Assembly (NCBI RefSeq): GCF_020463795.1
Contig: NZ_CP080025.1
Span: forward strand, 499,001 to 563,000
Direction: 5' to 3'
Source: Echinicola marina
Lineage (GTDB): Bacteria > Bacteroidota > Bacteroidia > Cytophagales > Cyclobacteriaceae
DNA: 64,000 nt
Position numbers and translations under genes: made by a program. Each line of letters opens with the position of its first letter. The stretch's first letter is position 1. Positions 20,992 to 30,063 of the stretch are shown in pieces. The notes under the pieces were generated by a model that was not told where the DNA came from, did not search any database, and saw only the letters and a list, made by a program, of their open reading frames with translations.

Positions 20992-22191
20992 CTAATGTTG
21001 TGTAAAATCAAATGCCCGGATATTGCAATATCTTCCAGGAGAACCGTCAGGCTGGGTAGTAAGGTATCCAACCGAAATTTGGACAGGGCCTTCTTCAATT
21101 TCAAAATCAACCTTTAACTCTCCTAAAGCTTTCCCAGCAATTATTTGAGTGTAGCCAATCGCCGAATCCAAGTTTTCTACATCAGGAAGTTCATCACCTA
21201 GAACCACTACCAGATAAGCGTCATCATTTTCAGTTAAATTGGTATCCCTAAGGTCCTTTATTTTAAAAGTAAAACTCCCTACAGGAACATCAAAAGTCTG
21301 ATATATCTTACCATTATTTACTGCAGGAGCTCCCCAACCAGATTCCAAGTTAAAAATGTTGTTGTTCCATTCATCCCAGCCACCATATCCACCATGAATT
21401 TTGGCATTATCATTTGTTGTCCAGTGAGCAAGATTGCCCCACCTTCCACTTCTTGCCTCAGCTTCAAACGGTACCTGCATATTCCTCATATAAGTCACCT
21501 TAGGTATATTAGTACTATAAACTGTACTAAAAGTATCCATACTATAGGCCTCTGGACGATAAAAGGTTCTTACTTTGAAAGCCTCACCAACTGAATAGTT
21601 TTCCAAAACTACTTCTTCAGTATCCAGTGGCACCTTAACAATATGTTCTGCACCCGCAGCATCAATATACGCTACTTCGGAGTAAAGGGCTCCCGATGTA
21701 TCATCGATTTCACCAAATACCAATTTGGTGTTGGAATCCCAAACCGTTAGATTAGAAGTAGCAATAGGTCTATGATTTAATGCTGTTCTATACCGCTCTC
21801 CATAAGCAGATCCAGTAGCATATACTGGTACCGACTCATTACCTTCATTGTCGATAGTGACTACTTCGAATGTGAAATTGTTTTCTTCTAAGTCTTCTAC
21901 AATATGCTTTAATGTATCGACTCCTGAAGTTCTATTAATAGGAACGGTAATAGACTCTGCTCCGGCATTCCAGCTTATTCGTGCCTGCTCAATCTTAGGA
22001 TCTGCTTTAAACAGTCCCCAAACCATCACCCTATGATCCCCTCCGATAATGGTCAAGGAATCTATCTTTCCACTATAGGTTTTTTCACCGTCAGGGATAA
22101 AGTCTTTATAGGCATCCATCTCTGTACATGACCACCAAGTCATGGACAAAAAGGATAAACCAAGGATATATTTATTTATATTCTTATTCAT
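20992..22191 (-). CDS. Surface glycan-binding-type lipoprotein, DUF4998 + DUF5013
   Basis: 399 residues from the ATG at 22191; an upstream in-frame ATG at 22221 overlaps the previous stop. The lipoprotein signal ends TWWSC. A DUF4998 module (about 25-200) begins DGEKTYSGKIDSLTIIGG, has alternating beta-strand repeats and ends with GERYRTALNHRPI. A C-terminal DUF5013-like module has GRWGNLAHWTTND and GWDEWNNNIFNLESGWGAP. Such proteins sit downstream of SusC/SusD in PULs and are thought to hold polysaccharide at the cell surface. There is no catalytic signature. The gap to the preceding gene is 26 bases, so it shares that transcript. Confidence 0.8.
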   Translation of the reverse strand: MNKNINKYILGLSFLSMTWWSCTEMDAYKDFIPDGEKTYSGKIDSLTIIGGDHRVMVWGLFKADPKIEQARISWNAGAESITVPINRTSGVDTLKHIVEDLEENNFTFEVVTIDNEGNESVPVYATGSAYGERYRTALNHRPIATSNLTVWDSNTKLVFGEIDDTSGALYSEVAYIDAAGAEHIVKVPLDTEEVVLENYSVGEAFKVRTFYRPEAYSMDTFSTVYSTNIPKVTYMRNMQVPFEAEARSGRWGNLAHWTTNDNAKIHGGYGGWDEWNNNIFNLESGWGAPAVNNGKIYQTFDVPVGSFTFKIKDLRDTNLTENDDAYLVVVLGDELPDVENLDSAIGYTQIIAGKALGELKVDFEIEEGPVQISVGYLTTQPDGSPGRYCNIRAFDFTQH

Positions 22192-22217
22192 TTTATTTCT
22201 CTTTTTGATGGAACAAA

Positions 22218-23417
22218 TCATCTAGGGTCTCCATAAACCTGAACTTCACCTATGGCCATATATGAACTCCCTCCCCAGTTTTTGGTGGACCGAATTCTCA
22301 AATACCGAACCTTGGGCACATCAATGTCAAACTCCCAGTTATGTCCTTCTACTGCTACCCTATAATCTTCATCACTTTGCTGTCCAAAAGGCAATCCAGA
22401 AGGCTTAGTAGCAGTATAAGTACCGAGTTTCACCCAATTATCATAACTCCCGTCAGCTGGTGGATCATTAGATCCCCAAACTTCAAATTCCTTTAGATTT
22501 CCTAAATAATAATAGGTTCTCCCATTATAATACTCTGGGTAATCCCAAATCACTATCCGACTCATCTTGGCTTCTTTTCCAGTATCAAAAGTGATGGTAT
22601 GTGGACCAGAAATCACTGATTGGGTCATATAGATTGCAGGCCAGTTCATGATCTCTCCATCCCACATTCCTGCCATAGAGGTGGATGGATGGTGAGGAGC
22701 GTCCCCTGGCAAATTCATTCCCTTATAATTGGATTTGGGCAAAGCAGTTTCAAAAAGTGGATAGATTTCTGAATAAACAGTATCTGTGTAATTCAACCAC
22801 CTGTCCCTAACTGTAAAAGCAAATTCATGCTTTAATGTATCCATCCCTCTTAGAGAATAATTAATGGTATCGGTTGAGGTATAGATACTGTTTGGGTCAG
22901 CTACCCACTCCCCGTATTCATTCTTTTCCATAATCAAAATGGCCACATCTTCCCTGTTGGGGTTTAGCGCATCTATCTGAATTCCTCCAAAAGCAGCCTT
23001 TACATCCATGGATTCATATACATCCCAAACAGGGGCTTTCTTTGGCTTTATCACCACTGTAACAGGTGCTGATTCCATTTCTGCTCGGTTTACAGCATAT
23101 AGTTTCACCTCATGTTCTAATGTATCCGCAAAACCCTCCACCATTAATGAATTATTAAAATAGGAGGCCTTTACCTCTGCTTCTTTACCATTAGTACGAT
23201 TATAAACAGCCTTAACATAAAGTAAATCATTATTACTAGGAAGTGAATAAGTGATCTTTGCTTTACCTGGCAAATTCTCAACGGACGTTTCAAATACAGG
23301 GGAAGGGACAGCATCAGCATCAGAATATGGAGTATGATCCTCTTCCACTTCGCAGGCCCAAATCCCTACGAAAAGGAATAGGGCTATTAGGTATTTATAT
23401 TTTTTGAATATTTTCAT
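22218..23417 (-). CDS. Surface glycan-binding-type lipoprotein, DUF4959-DUF5126-DUF5000
   Basis: 399 residues with a lipoprotein signal (VGIWAC). Three modules follow in order: DUF4959 fibronectin-like (about 35-130, NLPGKAKITYSLPSNNDLLYVKA), DUF5126 (about 130-235) and a C-terminal DUF5000 discoidin-like domain (about 245-399). The last has TITFDTGKEAKMSRIVIWDY, LKEFEVWGSNDPP and the closing YLRIRSTKNWGGSSYMAIGE, typical of a carbohydrate-binding beta-sandwich. It lies directly after susD, the usual place for the surface glycan-binding protein of a Sus-like system. Binding target is unknown. Confidence 0.88.
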   Translation of the reverse strand: MKIFKKYKYLIALFLFVGIWACEVEEDHTPYSDADAVPSPVFETSVENLPGKAKITYSLPSNNDLLYVKAVYNRTNGKEAEVKASYFNNSLMVEGFADTLEHEVKLYAVNRAEMESAPVTVVIKPKKAPVWDVYESMDVKAAFGGIQIDALNPNREDVAILIMEKNEYGEWVADPNSIYTSTDTINYSLRGMDTLKHEFAFTVRDRWLNYTDTVYSEIYPLFETALPKSNYKGMNLPGDAPHHPSTSMAGMWDGEIMNWPAIYMTQSVISGPHTITFDTGKEAKMSRIVIWDYPEYYNGRTYYYLGNLKEFEVWGSNDPPADGSYDNWVKLGTYTATKPSGLPFGQQSDEDYRVAVEGHNWEFDIDVPKVRYLRIRSTKNWGGSSYMAIGEVQVYGDPR

Positions 23418-23441
23418 TGTATGACAATTTTGGATTTCACA

Positions 23442-25346
23442 TTACCACCCGACATTCTGAACCAAATTTGGATTCTGGATCAAAGATCCTTCATTAATTG
23501 GCCAAAAATAATCTCTAGGTGAAACAAAACGCTGGGAATAAACCGTATTGACCTGATAGTAGGTATTGGTGGTTTCTCCCTTCATATTCCAACCTTGAAT
23601 AGGCTGATTAAGCATTTCATTGGCTTTTTTCCATCTTTTCAAATCCCAAAGTCGATGTCCTTCAAATGCCAGTTCTATCAATCTCTCCTGATGGATAATT
23701 TCTCGTAATCCATCTTTGGTGGAGAATTTATCTGGCTCTAAAGAAAAATTCTGCCATGATTCCTGAACACCAGCAAGTCCAGCTCGCACTCTGATTTTAT
23801 CCAAGTACTCAAAAACTGTAGCTGAAGGACCTTCTGCTTCATTAAGTGCCTCTGCATACATCAGATATAAGTCGGATAATCGGATTTCCGGCCAATCATA
23901 TGACCTATAGGTAGCTCCAGAACTACTCATAGACTGATTCCAATCAACCAGCTTTTTAATGAAATAACCTGTCACATTTGTATGAAAGGCATGGTTACTA
24001 CCTGCATAATCCACAAACTTCGACCTCACGGTATAAGTCCCCTCATCAGAATTGGTCGGACTGTCGTATTTATACCATTTTCCCCCATCGAAGCTCAAGG
24101 AAGCATAGAATCGCGGTTCTCTGTCAAAATTAATCCTAGCCGTTTCGAAACCTTCCGCGATATAGAACCTTTCATCATGGGTAGCAGTTCTGAGTTCATC
24201 AACCTCACTAAAATCCAAGGTTTTATCCTCATCTATTGGCACCCCATTTTTAGAATAAAACTGCTTGGCTATTTTCAGTGGTGCGGAAAGGATTTTCCTG
24301 GCATTATTGTGATTATGATCTGTAGCCAAAGGAGCCATGGCATTACGTTGCAAATCCAATCCAGCAATCCCGTTAGAATTGCCCCAGACATGTTCTGCAT
24401 TCCACCTTTCACAAATAGCCTGACGGATACTCAATTCAGTACGAGTGGTGTCGGTAATCGCTAAGCCCACCTCGTTGAATTCATATAGGCGATGACCCGC
24501 TGCTTCCGCTATGCTAATGGCTTCTTCTGCTGCATCCGCCGCAATTCTCCACTTATTTTCATCATAAGTTAAGTTAAAAAGCTGCTCTCCATCTTTATTT
24601 CTAAGGGAAGCCATATCCTGATTGCCATTAAACAAGGGACTTGCAGCCATCAAAAGTAACTTTGCTTTCAAACCCTTGGCAACCGGTTGGGTTACCCTAC
24701 CCATTTCTGTATTCCTATCAGAAATAGACTCGGGCAATTTCTCTGCAGATTGGTCTAGCAATTCTGCTATATAAGTCACTACCTCGTCTACCGGGCGCCT
24801 CTTCACATTCACTTCCTCCTCTGGAGCATCAATTGGAAGGTTTTCGTCGATGATCGGAATAGGTCCATACATTCTCAGCAGATAGAAATGGAAATAGGCT
24901 TTTAAAAACTCTGCCTCTCCAATCCATCTCCTCCTTTCAATCTCACCCAAGTCAGGAACTGCGCCATTTTCCAACTGTTCAATGAAGATATTACAATGTC
25001 TGATTCCCACATAAATGCCTCCATTCCAAACGTCCACAAAAGGATTGGCCCTTCTCTGATTTCCTCGGGCAATTTCAAAAGACGCACTTTCTATACTTGT
25101 ACGGTAAGGGATCCACATTTCATCCCCTGCCAAGAAACCTATATTACCATTAGTTGCCCCATTATATGGCATATAAGAATAGCAGGTAAACAAGTATTTT
25201 TCTGCTTCATTTCTCAACTTAAAGGCATGGTCTATAGTCGCCACATTGTCTGGTACTACATCCACAAAACTTTCGCAGGAGGTCCCTCCAAACAGGCCCA
25301 TAAGGCCAAAAGCACCTACAGCTATTTTATATTTTAGTCTATTCAT
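23442..25346 (-). CDS. susD: SusD/RagB-family outer-membrane lipoprotein (PUL 1)
   Basis: 634 residues. A lipoprotein signal ends GGTSC. The SusD-like N-terminal domain and the RagB/SusD C-terminal domain are both present: YLFTCYSYMPYNGATNG, RRRWIGEAEFLKAYFHFYLLRMYG, TQPVAKGLKAKLLLMAASPL, the DWPEIRLSDLYLMYAEALNEAEG block and the terminal ERLIELAFEGHRLWDLKRWK. It forms the lid of the SusC transporter and captures oligosaccharide at the cell surface. It follows susC by 13 bases. The gene is intact and of usual length. Confidence 0.95.
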   Translation of the reverse strand: MNRLKYKIAVGAFGLMGLFGGTSCESFVDVVPDNVATIDHAFKLRNEAEKYLFTCYSYMPYNGATNGNIGFLAGDEMWIPYRTSIESASFEIARGNQRRANPFVDVWNGGIYVGIRHCNIFIEQLENGAVPDLGEIERRRWIGEAEFLKAYFHFYLLRMYGPIPIIDENLPIDAPEEEVNVKRRPVDEVVTYIAELLDQSAEKLPESISDRNTEMGRVTQPVAKGLKAKLLLMAASPLFNGNQDMASLRNKDGEQLFNLTYDENKWRIAADAAEEAISIAEAAGHRLYEFNEVGLAITDTTRTELSIRQAICERWNAEHVWGNSNGIAGLDLQRNAMAPLATDHNHNNARKILSAPLKIAKQFYSKNGVPIDEDKTLDFSEVDELRTATHDERFYIAEGFETARINFDREPRFYASLSFDGGKWYKYDSPTNSDEGTYTVRSKFVDYAGSNHAFHTNVTGYFIKKLVDWNQSMSSSGATYRSYDWPEIRLSDLYLMYAEALNEAEGPSATVFEYLDKIRVRAGLAGVQESWQNFSLEPDKFSTKDGLREIIHQERLIELAFEGHRLWDLKRWKKANEMLNQPIQGWNMKGETTNTYYQVNTVYSQRFVSPRDYFWPINEGSLIQNPNLVQNVGW

Positions 25347-25359
25347 TTTTGCTACTGCT

Positions 25360-28300
25360 TTAGAAATCTACCACTACACCAAGGTTATACACAGACTGAA
25401 CAGGATAGCCCAAACCGTTTCCGCCCATTTCTGGATCCCAAAGGTCAAACTTACTCCATACTCCCAAGTTGGAACCATTGGCATACACTCTTAGGTGCTC
25501 CAACTTAAATTTACTGAGAATACGCTCTGGCATGGTATAACCTACCTCTACGTTCTTTAGTCTTAAAAATGCCCCATTACGCATCCACCAAGTAGAACCT
25601 TGGTTGTTGTTTTCCACAAAATAATCACTTAGACGAGGCCAAAATGCATACAGATCCCTGTTTTCTTCTGACCAGTGGCTTTCTGCAATTACGTTAAGTA
25701 ACCCATTCTGTGCTCCTCCGTTGATCACAAAGGGGGAGATATTTTGAGAATTAATAAACAAAGAAGTCCGGGCCGCGCCTTGGAAGAAAGCACTGATATC
25801 CCAGTTTTTAAAACCAAAAGTCCCTCCAAATCCGTAGATAATTTCAGGTGTGGTTGGATGGCCAATCGGCACCCTATCGAGATTGGATATCACTCCATCA
25901 TCATTCATATCATGATACTTGATATCCCCTCCCCGATATTCTCCAAATTGTGCAGGAGAATTGGCCACCTCTTGGTCATCAACAAATAAACGCTCGGCGA
26001 TATAACCATAAGGTTGGCCTATTCTGTCCCCAACTTTCGATAAATAGGATAATTCATCAGGATAGGTATTTTCATCCACCTTCAGGATTTCGCTTGTCGC
26101 ATAGGTGAAATTCCCCCTTAAATTCACCCATGTGTTTTGTCCTAAGGAGGTATTATAAGTCAAGGTCAGGTCTATCCCTTTACTCATGGCCTCACCGGTA
26201 TTGGCTGAGGGGATAGCCATGAGACCCATTGTAGAGCCAATATATGACCTTGTCTGTAAAATATTATAGCGGTTTTGTTGGAATGCGTCAAATGTAATAT
26301 CCAAAGCATTCATCAAAGTCATATCAAAGCCCAAGTTGATCTGACGTGACCTTTCCCAAGTAATATTGCTATTAGGGTAGCGAGAAATAGAAACCCCTGG
26401 CCGTCCGTACCCAAACTCCTCTCCGAAAATCGCTCCATAACCTCCATTATTTAGATTTACTTCTGACAGATAGAAAAATCGATCACTATCGCTACCTATC
26501 GCATCATTACCGATCCATCCTAGTGTACCTCGTAATTTCAGATGATCAATAAATCCTTTAAGTGGCTCAAAGAATTGCTCATTGGAAATCCTATACGCCA
26601 GCCCGATAGAAGGGAAAAATCCAAAGCGGTAGTTAGGAGCAAACCTTTCTGACCCATTATAGCCGAAGTTGAATTCTGCCAAATACCTGTCATCGTAACC
26701 ATAAGTAAAACGGCCAGATACTCCTGTATTTCTAAAAGGAAGTGATTCCTGAACTGTATACTTACTTCCATCCTCATAACTATTGAAAATAGCTATCAAC
26801 ATCCCTGAAACCGCGTGTTTATCATTAAATGTGCGGTTATAGTTTACCGCCGATTCCATATAACTTCTAAGGGTTACAATTCTTTCTCCTGGATCAAAAC
26901 TCAAATATTCGGAACCAGTTTGACCTACAGAGCTGGGCCCTCCATCATTCAATACTGTTAGATCTATCTCACCAGTGACGGGATTTAGACGGGAACTGTA
27001 ATAAAATGGATTGTAAGATCTCGATACATCAAATCGAGCCGAACGTTTTAAATAGCCCATCGTTCGAAAACTCAAGCCTTCCGTGATCATACCCAAATCT
27101 TGTTGAATTTGCATTTGAGGTTGGATCATAGAAGTCTTATAAGTTTGATATCCTCTTACCATTTCTGCGTAGGGGTTAAGCAAAAGCGTAGTGCTCCCCC
27201 TCCCAGTAATCGCCCCTCCAAACAAAGGATGTTCCACATATGGCAACATCTCACTTGGATATACCGCTGGGAACATCACAGGATTAGACCAGATGGCGCG
27301 GTTAAAAGTCCCGGCGCCTCCACCAATGGGACCGTTATAATCGTCAAACTGACCGTACATTTTTACATTCAGTTCTGTAGTAGGCGTCAAGGTCACATCC
27401 ACATTTGTTCTCAGAGAATAATTTCTCAGCTTGATATTACTGTTGAAGTTATTGATCGGATCTACTTTCAACACCCCATTATCGACATTATAAGTTCCAG
27501 CAATATAGAAACGCGCCTTTTCACCTCCTCCGCTTGCACTGAGGTTATAACCTTGATTCAGGGTATAATCCTTGATCAACTGATCAATCCAATTATTGCT
27601 TGGATAAAGTAATGGATCTGTACCAGCTTCAGTATTGATGATTTTGGTTTGGGAATAAGGCAAAACCGCATTGGGGTCTCTGGTTAAGGCTGCCTCATTG
27701 GCCAGATTCATATAGGTAATATTATCCGCAAATTGGAAATTCCTCGTATTAGTTGAAATTCTATTTTCTGCCCGAAAATGAAACTTGGTTTCGCCCCTAA
27801 CACCTGTTTTGGTATTAATCAATACTACGCCATTGGCTCCCCTAGCTCCATAAACTGCCGCTGCAGTTGCATCCTTCAATACAGAAAAAGATTCGATATC
27901 ATCTGGTTGAAGTCGGGCCATGTCTGTAGTCGTGGATTCGATCCCATCAATTAGAATCAATGGGTTTACCTTACCCGCTCCAAATGATCCCAAGCCTCTA
28001 ATAAAAAACTGAGAGTTATCCAGCCCTGGCTCGCCACTTCTTTGGAAAGCAATCATCCCTGAGACCCTACCGGCCAGCATAGTCGTGAGGTTACTGGTAG
28101 GACCTTTTAGTTCTTTTGGATTAACTGCCGTAATAGAACTTACTAAGCTGGCTTTCTTTTGCATACCATAGCCCACAACGACCGCCTCATCCAAAGACTG
28201 TAAATCTTCTTTAAGTGTCAAATTAATTTCTGGACGCCCCTCAATCTGCACCTCCACTTTCTGAAAACCAATAAAGCTAAAGACCAATGTCCCATTGCTG

Positions 28301-28521
28301 GGAGCCATTACTTCGTATTTACCGTCAATGTCCGTTACGGTCCCTCTATCTGTCCCCTTAACAATAACATTGGCTCCAATGATTGTTTCTCCTGTAGGGT
28401 CCTTGATAGTCCCTGTCACTTTGATGTTATTGTCTTGTGCATTTACTGTTGAGAAATTTAATATCCCCATACAGAAACACAGTATTAGACAACACAACTT
28501 GAGCTGTACAAGTGTTTTCAT
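25360..28521 (-). CDS. susC: SusC/RagA-family TonB-dependent transporter (PUL 1)
   Basis: 1053 residues with a signal peptide (cleavage near NAQD). A carboxypeptidase-regulatory-like domain (about 33-110, KVTGTIKDPTGETIIGANVIVKG) precedes the plug (about 115-235, with VVVGYGMQKKASLVSSITAV and the SusC signature LIDGIESTTTDMARLQPDDI). The 22-strand barrel follows and ends in an aromatic-terminated strand, YNLGVVVDF. It imports glycan fragments across the outer membrane using TonB energy. It is the first gene of the leftward PUL and is divergent from the membrane regulator at 28898, which may control it. There is no N-terminal STN extension, so sigma/anti-sigma signalling is not expected. Confidence 0.95.
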   Translation of the reverse strand: MKTLVQLKLCCLILCFCMGILNFSTVNAQDNNIKVTGTIKDPTGETIIGANVIVKGTDRGTVTDIDGKYEVMAPSNGTLVFSFIGFQKVEVQIEGRPEINLTLKEDLQSLDEAVVVGYGMQKKASLVSSITAVNPKELKGPTSNLTTMLAGRVSGMIAFQRSGEPGLDNSQFFIRGLGSFGAGKVNPLILIDGIESTTTDMARLQPDDIESFSVLKDATAAAVYGARGANGVVLINTKTGVRGETKFHFRAENRISTNTRNFQFADNITYMNLANEAALTRDPNAVLPYSQTKIINTEAGTDPLLYPSNNWIDQLIKDYTLNQGYNLSASGGGEKARFYIAGTYNVDNGVLKVDPINNFNSNIKLRNYSLRTNVDVTLTPTTELNVKMYGQFDDYNGPIGGGAGTFNRAIWSNPVMFPAVYPSEMLPYVEHPLFGGAITGRGSTTLLLNPYAEMVRGYQTYKTSMIQPQMQIQQDLGMITEGLSFRTMGYLKRSARFDVSRSYNPFYYSSRLNPVTGEIDLTVLNDGGPSSVGQTGSEYLSFDPGERIVTLRSYMESAVNYNRTFNDKHAVSGMLIAIFNSYEDGSKYTVQESLPFRNTGVSGRFTYGYDDRYLAEFNFGYNGSERFAPNYRFGFFPSIGLAYRISNEQFFEPLKGFIDHLKLRGTLGWIGNDAIGSDSDRFFYLSEVNLNNGGYGAIFGEEFGYGRPGVSISRYPNSNITWERSRQINLGFDMTLMNALDITFDAFQQNRYNILQTRSYIGSTMGLMAIPSANTGEAMSKGIDLTLTYNTSLGQNTWVNLRGNFTYATSEILKVDENTYPDELSYLSKVGDRIGQPYGYIAERLFVDDQEVANSPAQFGEYRGGDIKYHDMNDDGVISNLDRVPIGHPTTPEIIYGFGGTFGFKNWDISAFFQGAARTSLFINSQNISPFVINGGAQNGLLNVIAESHWSEENRDLYAFWPRLSDYFVENNNQGSTWWMRNGAFLRLKNVEVGYTMPERILSKFKLEHLRVYANGSNLGVWSKFDLWDPEMGGNGLGYPVQSVYNLGVVVDF

Positions 28522-28897
28522 AAATAAGTATTAAAGGTTATTGAATAATTGAACTAAAAAATATTCTAGTGTTTTCGGTATTGAAAAAACCCAACCACCT
28601 GGTCGAATTCCTTTAAGAACAGATACGTTCATGAGCATGTTTTTTTGGGTTAATTGATTAATGTTTACCAGATATTAGGGATCAAATCACCCCACTATCC
28701 GCCTACTAAACCTCAAAAGGATATAAGGACATAACCGCCATCCTCTTATGATTTGAATGTTGAAATATGGTTATTTACAATAAAAAATGTAAGTTTAACA
28801 CTTGTTTAACGGTATTCTTAACCGTTAAAAACAATCAATAAAACACATTAAAGGGCTTTTTGACACTTAATATAGATAAACCCCATATAACTGAATA
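28522..28897. other. Divergent promoter region of PUL 1
   Basis: 376 bases between susC (-) and the winged-helix regulator (+). A+T-rich, without a gene. It holds a perfect 9-bp inverted repeat at 28805-28829 and the related sequences TTTAACACTTG (about 28794-28804) and TTGACACTTAATA (about 28860). Promoters for both directions must lie here, but I could not place them by consensus. Confidence 0.5.
28805..28829. promoter_or_regulatory. Candidate operator, 9-bp inverted repeat
   Basis: TTTAACGGT (28805-28813) and its exact complement ACCGTTAAA (28821-28829) are separated by 7 bases, a spacing suited to a dimeric winged-helix protein. It lies about 70 bases before the regulator start at 28898 and about 285 bases before the divergent susC. 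The autoregulatory or PUL-control role is inferred. Confidence 0.5.
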
Positions 28898-30049
28898 ATG
28901 GACAATCTAGATAAACTGGAGTTAATAGATCGAATCACCAACAGCGACACCTTTAAAAGATCACAATCGAGTTGTGTGCTACTTCGCTTTTTAACTGAAG
29001 CAACCCTAGCTGGCAGAGATCTCAAAGAAACCACCATAGGCATGGAGCTCTATGGCAAATCCTATGAGGATGAAAAGAGTGCCGCTCATATTCGGGTAAA
29101 TGTGTATCATCTAAGGAAAAAACTGGAAAAATATTATCAGAAAGAAGGTTCCAAAGACGGTTGGAAAGTGGTCATTGAAAAAGGACAATACGCTGTTAAC
29201 TTTATTAATGCCAAGGAAAATACTCCACAAAACAAAACAAACAAATATGTTCTTTATGCGGGAATAACTGTTGTGTCTTTAGGGCTAGTATTTTGGATAG
29301 CAAACAGACATCAACATATTCCATTATGGCAAGACTATTTTCACAACAGTAAAGAGACTACATTATTTATCGGCGATTTTTTCGGTATAATGGGCACCAC
29401 AGCCACAGGAAGTCATGGTTGGAATAGGGATTATAATATCAATAACTTGGAAGACTATTACCGATTCATCGAAACACATCCTGACAAAAAAAATACAATA
29501 AGTCCTGCAAACTATCCTTATGTCACAGGCATGGCAGCTACTGGAACCATGAATATTTCTAGGCTGTTCCATCGTCAAAACAAGGATTTCACCATTCGAT
29601 TCAGCTCGCAAACCTCTATAAAGGATATAACTGATAATAACTCCATATATATTGGCGCTATTAAAAACGGAAATCTTTTTGTTGATTTTTTCAATGATGC
29701 CAACCCTAATATCTCCATTAACAGAGGTATGCTTTCCTTTAAAGACGATGAAAATAAAATCGATACCCTTATTAACCTAAGTGTTGGAGACGGATCTGTC
29801 TATGAACATGCCGTGGTCTCTCGATATAAAGGTCCCAATGACACCGAACAATTTGTTTTCTTCTCAGACCATGATATTGGTGTAAAAGCTACCACAGAGA
29901 AGTTTGCAGATGTTAACTGGCTAAAATCTAATTTTGGAAAACTACTGAATAACTCAAAATACTTCACCGCCATCTTTTTGGTGAAAGGAAAAGAAAGAAC
30001 CAGCATGGAACTGGAATTGCTCCTATGGGATGTATTGGAGGAAGAATGA
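28898..30049 (+). CDS. Membrane-anchored winged-helix one-component regulator
   Basis: 383 residues. The N-terminal 105 residues look like the winged-helix domain common in acidobacterial membrane regulators: FLTEATLAGRDLKETTIGME, then LYGKSYEDEKSAAHIRVNVY and HLRKKLEKYYQKEG with the wing KVVIEKGQYAVNF. One transmembrane helix follows at about 117-136. The C-terminal 240 residues would lie in the periplasm. They match, by pattern memory, the domain that follows this module in those proteins (RFSSQTSIKDITDNNSIYIG, HAVVSRYKG, a final FLVKGKERTS). DNA binding and sensing are therefore joined across the membrane without a kinase. It is divergent from susC of PUL 1. It ends 14 bases from the convergent GH43 gene. 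No characterised relative comes to mind. Confidence 0.72.
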   Translation: MDNLDKLELIDRITNSDTFKRSQSSCVLLRFLTEATLAGRDLKETTIGMELYGKSYEDEKSAAHIRVNVYHLRKKLEKYYQKEGSKDGWKVVIEKGQYAVNFINAKENTPQNKTNKYVLYAGITVVSLGLVFWIANRHQHIPLWQDYFHNSKETTLFIGDFFGIMGTTATGSHGWNRDYNINNLEDYYRFIETHPDKKNTISPANYPYVTGMAATGTMNISRLFHRQNKDFTIRFSSQTSIKDITDNNSIYIGAIKNGNLFVDFFNDANPNISINRGMLSFKDDENKIDTLINLSVGDGSVYEHAVVSRYKGPNDTEQFVFFSDHDIGVKATTEKFADVNWLKSNFGKLLNNSKYFTAIFLVKGKERTSMELELLLWDVLEEE

Positions 30050-30063
30050 TCTTCAAATAAATA

